Source: Sulfurovum sp. (GTDB lineage: Bacteria; Campylobacterota; Campylobacteria; Campylobacterales; Sulfurovaceae). Taken from it: a stretch of 6,393 bases of DNA. The stretch covers positions 1-6,393 of the forward strand of contig JAMONG010000256.1 of assembly GCA_027066595.1 (NCBI GenBank). Direction: 5' to 3'. Of this stretch, positions 5,629 through 6,393 are shown piece after piece (position 1 is the first letter of the stretch; each line of letters begins with the position of its first letter). A program made the position numbers and the translations under genes. The notes under the pieces were generated by a model that was not told where the DNA came from, searched no databases, and saw only the letters and a program-made list of their open reading frames with translations.

Positions 5629-6393
5629 TTAAAGTTCTATCAATACTTCTTTCATGTCTTCAAAGGTACGACTTTGACAGCGTAGTTCTACTTTTTTTGT
5701 AGGTATCTCATCAACTACTATAATAACCGAAATGTCATAGGGAGTTACACCAAGCTTACTACGTAAAGCTACCTCATCAGAAAAAGAAGGAGGGTTAAAC
5801 AGTAGCTCAGTGACAGAACTATACTCAGTGTTTGCAAGTGTATTATAGTGAGCTAATGAGACAAAACGTACCTCATCACGGTTCATATAATATACCTCTG
5901 CGATGCTATACTCCACCTTACCACGGCTGTACTCTTTTTTGATACTAGAGTAGGGTAGAAAATGTGCAGGCACTACTTGCTTTTGTACTTTGAGCCAAGC
6001 AAATGTTAAACGCCAGTTTAAAAAACGCTGTTTGATGATTTTATAAGGTTTATCTGCCTCTTCTAATGCCCAGCGTTTCTCATACATCTCTATACGTTCT
6101 TCTATGGATTCTGGTTGTATTTGCTGTGAGAGTGGCATAAAGAGTTCATCGGCTAGTTTCTTTTGTTGGTCTCTTTGAATGTTCAGTGCATACAAACAAC
6201 CACAGTAGTCTTGACGGTAGAGTGCATCCTCTTTTGCCAGTATGTTTTGTTCCTGTGTGCCTGAGGCTTTTCTGTAGTCAGGTGCTACAAACTTCACATC
6301 AAAACGCTCAGCCAAAGCATCGCCAGCAAGTTGGAGTTGTGTGAGTGACTTTTTTGGACTTGTGAGTAGGGTAGAGGTATATGTCCTCTCGCC
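5629..6393 (-). CDS. queH: Epoxyqueuosine reductase QueH (DUF208 family), 5' end outside window, with long C-terminal extension
   Basis: QueH reduces epoxyqueuosine to queuosine in the wobble position of tRNAs with GUN anticodons, replacing the unrelated cobalamin enzyme QueG. The frame is open to the window edge, and the first 26 visible codons (ERTYTSTLLTSPKKS...) continue the family pattern FTTTLLxSPxK. The TTG at 6313-6315 is therefore an internal leucine, not the start. Of the family's cysteines only the YCGC motif (6196-6207), preceded by LYRQD, is visible. The paired cysteines near the N-terminus lie outside, and by comparison with the family about 100 residues are missing. Canonical QueH ends soon after this motif, but here some 188 more residues follow to TAA at 5629-5631. 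This extension has an aromatic/basic segment (for example RFLNWRLTFAWLKVQKQ) and no motif I recognise. Longer QueH proteins occur in relatives such as Helicobacter, as I recall, so it may be a lineage trait. The gene precedes fabZ by 77 bp. Confidence 0.85.
   Translation of the reverse strand, partial: GERTYTSTLLTSPKKSLTQLQLAGDALAERFDVKFVAPDYRKASGTQEQNILAKEDALYRQDYCGCLYALNIQRDQQKKLADELFMPLSQQIQPESIEERIEMYEKRWALEEADKPYKIIKQRFLNWRLTFAWLKVQKQVVPAHFLPYSSIKKEYSRGKVEYSIAEVYYMNRDEVRFVSLAHYNTLANTEYSSVTELLFNPPSFSDEVALRSKLGVTPYDISVIIVVDEIPTKKVELRCQSRTFEDMKEVLIEL

Noticed and set aside
6313..6315. TTG at 6315 as the queH start
   Set aside because: The frame continues upstream with conserved family residues (TSTLLTSPKKS), so the real start is beyond the window edge.
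1..6393. Search for tRNA or rRNA genes, CRISPR arrays, insertion sequences, phage or defence genes
   Set aside because: Nearly all sequence is accounted for by six conserved housekeeping genes and carB, with no direct-repeat arrays, inverted-repeat ends or cloverleaf-like stretches seen by eye.

Overview
This window is a tightly packed block of housekeeping genes, all read from the minus strand. It looks like a chromosome segment from a Campylobacterota (Epsilonproteobacteria) bacterium, probably a free-living relative of Sulfurimonas, Sulfurovum or Arcobacter. The evidence is moderately low G+C (about 40% by eye), close similarity of the proteins to Campylobacter-type versions, and the gene order fabZ-lpxA-clpX-mreB-mreC followed by carB. 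As far as I recall, Campylobacter jejuni has the same order and Helicobacter pylori shares fabZ to mreC. I cannot name the genus from the sequence alone.

Layout in the direction of transcription (high to low coordinates): (1) 6393-5629, the 3' two thirds of a queH-type epoxyqueuosine reductase gene whose 5' end lies outside the window. (2) A 77-bp gap with a plausible sigma70-type -10 box. (3) 5551-1995, fabZ, lpxA, clpX and mreB, then mreC to 944, spaced as an operon: 7-bp gap, 1-nt overlap (TAATG), 32-bp gap, 11-nt overlap. (4) A 93-bp gap at 851-943 with a small hairpin and a perfect TATAAT box. (5) 850-1, the first 283 codons of carB, cut by the window edge. No gap exceeds 300 bases.

The central operon is envelope-centred. 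FabZ supplies acyl chains, LpxA uses hydroxyacyl-ACP to start lipid A, and MreB with MreC guide lateral wall synthesis. ClpX, a protein-unfolding AAA+ ATPase, sits in the middle and may link envelope growth to proteolysis. QueH (tRNA modification) and CarB (carbamoyl phosphate for pyrimidines and arginine) are metabolically unrelated neighbours.

I found no mobile element, CRISPR array, tRNA, rRNA, phage gene or toxin-antitoxin pair, and no convincing undescribed system. The points worth a second look are modest: the long C-terminal extension of QueH, the lysine/arginine-rich tail of MreC encoded by a pure purine tract, the carB leader hairpin, an mreC start with no visible ribosome binding site, and the LpxA specificity residues.
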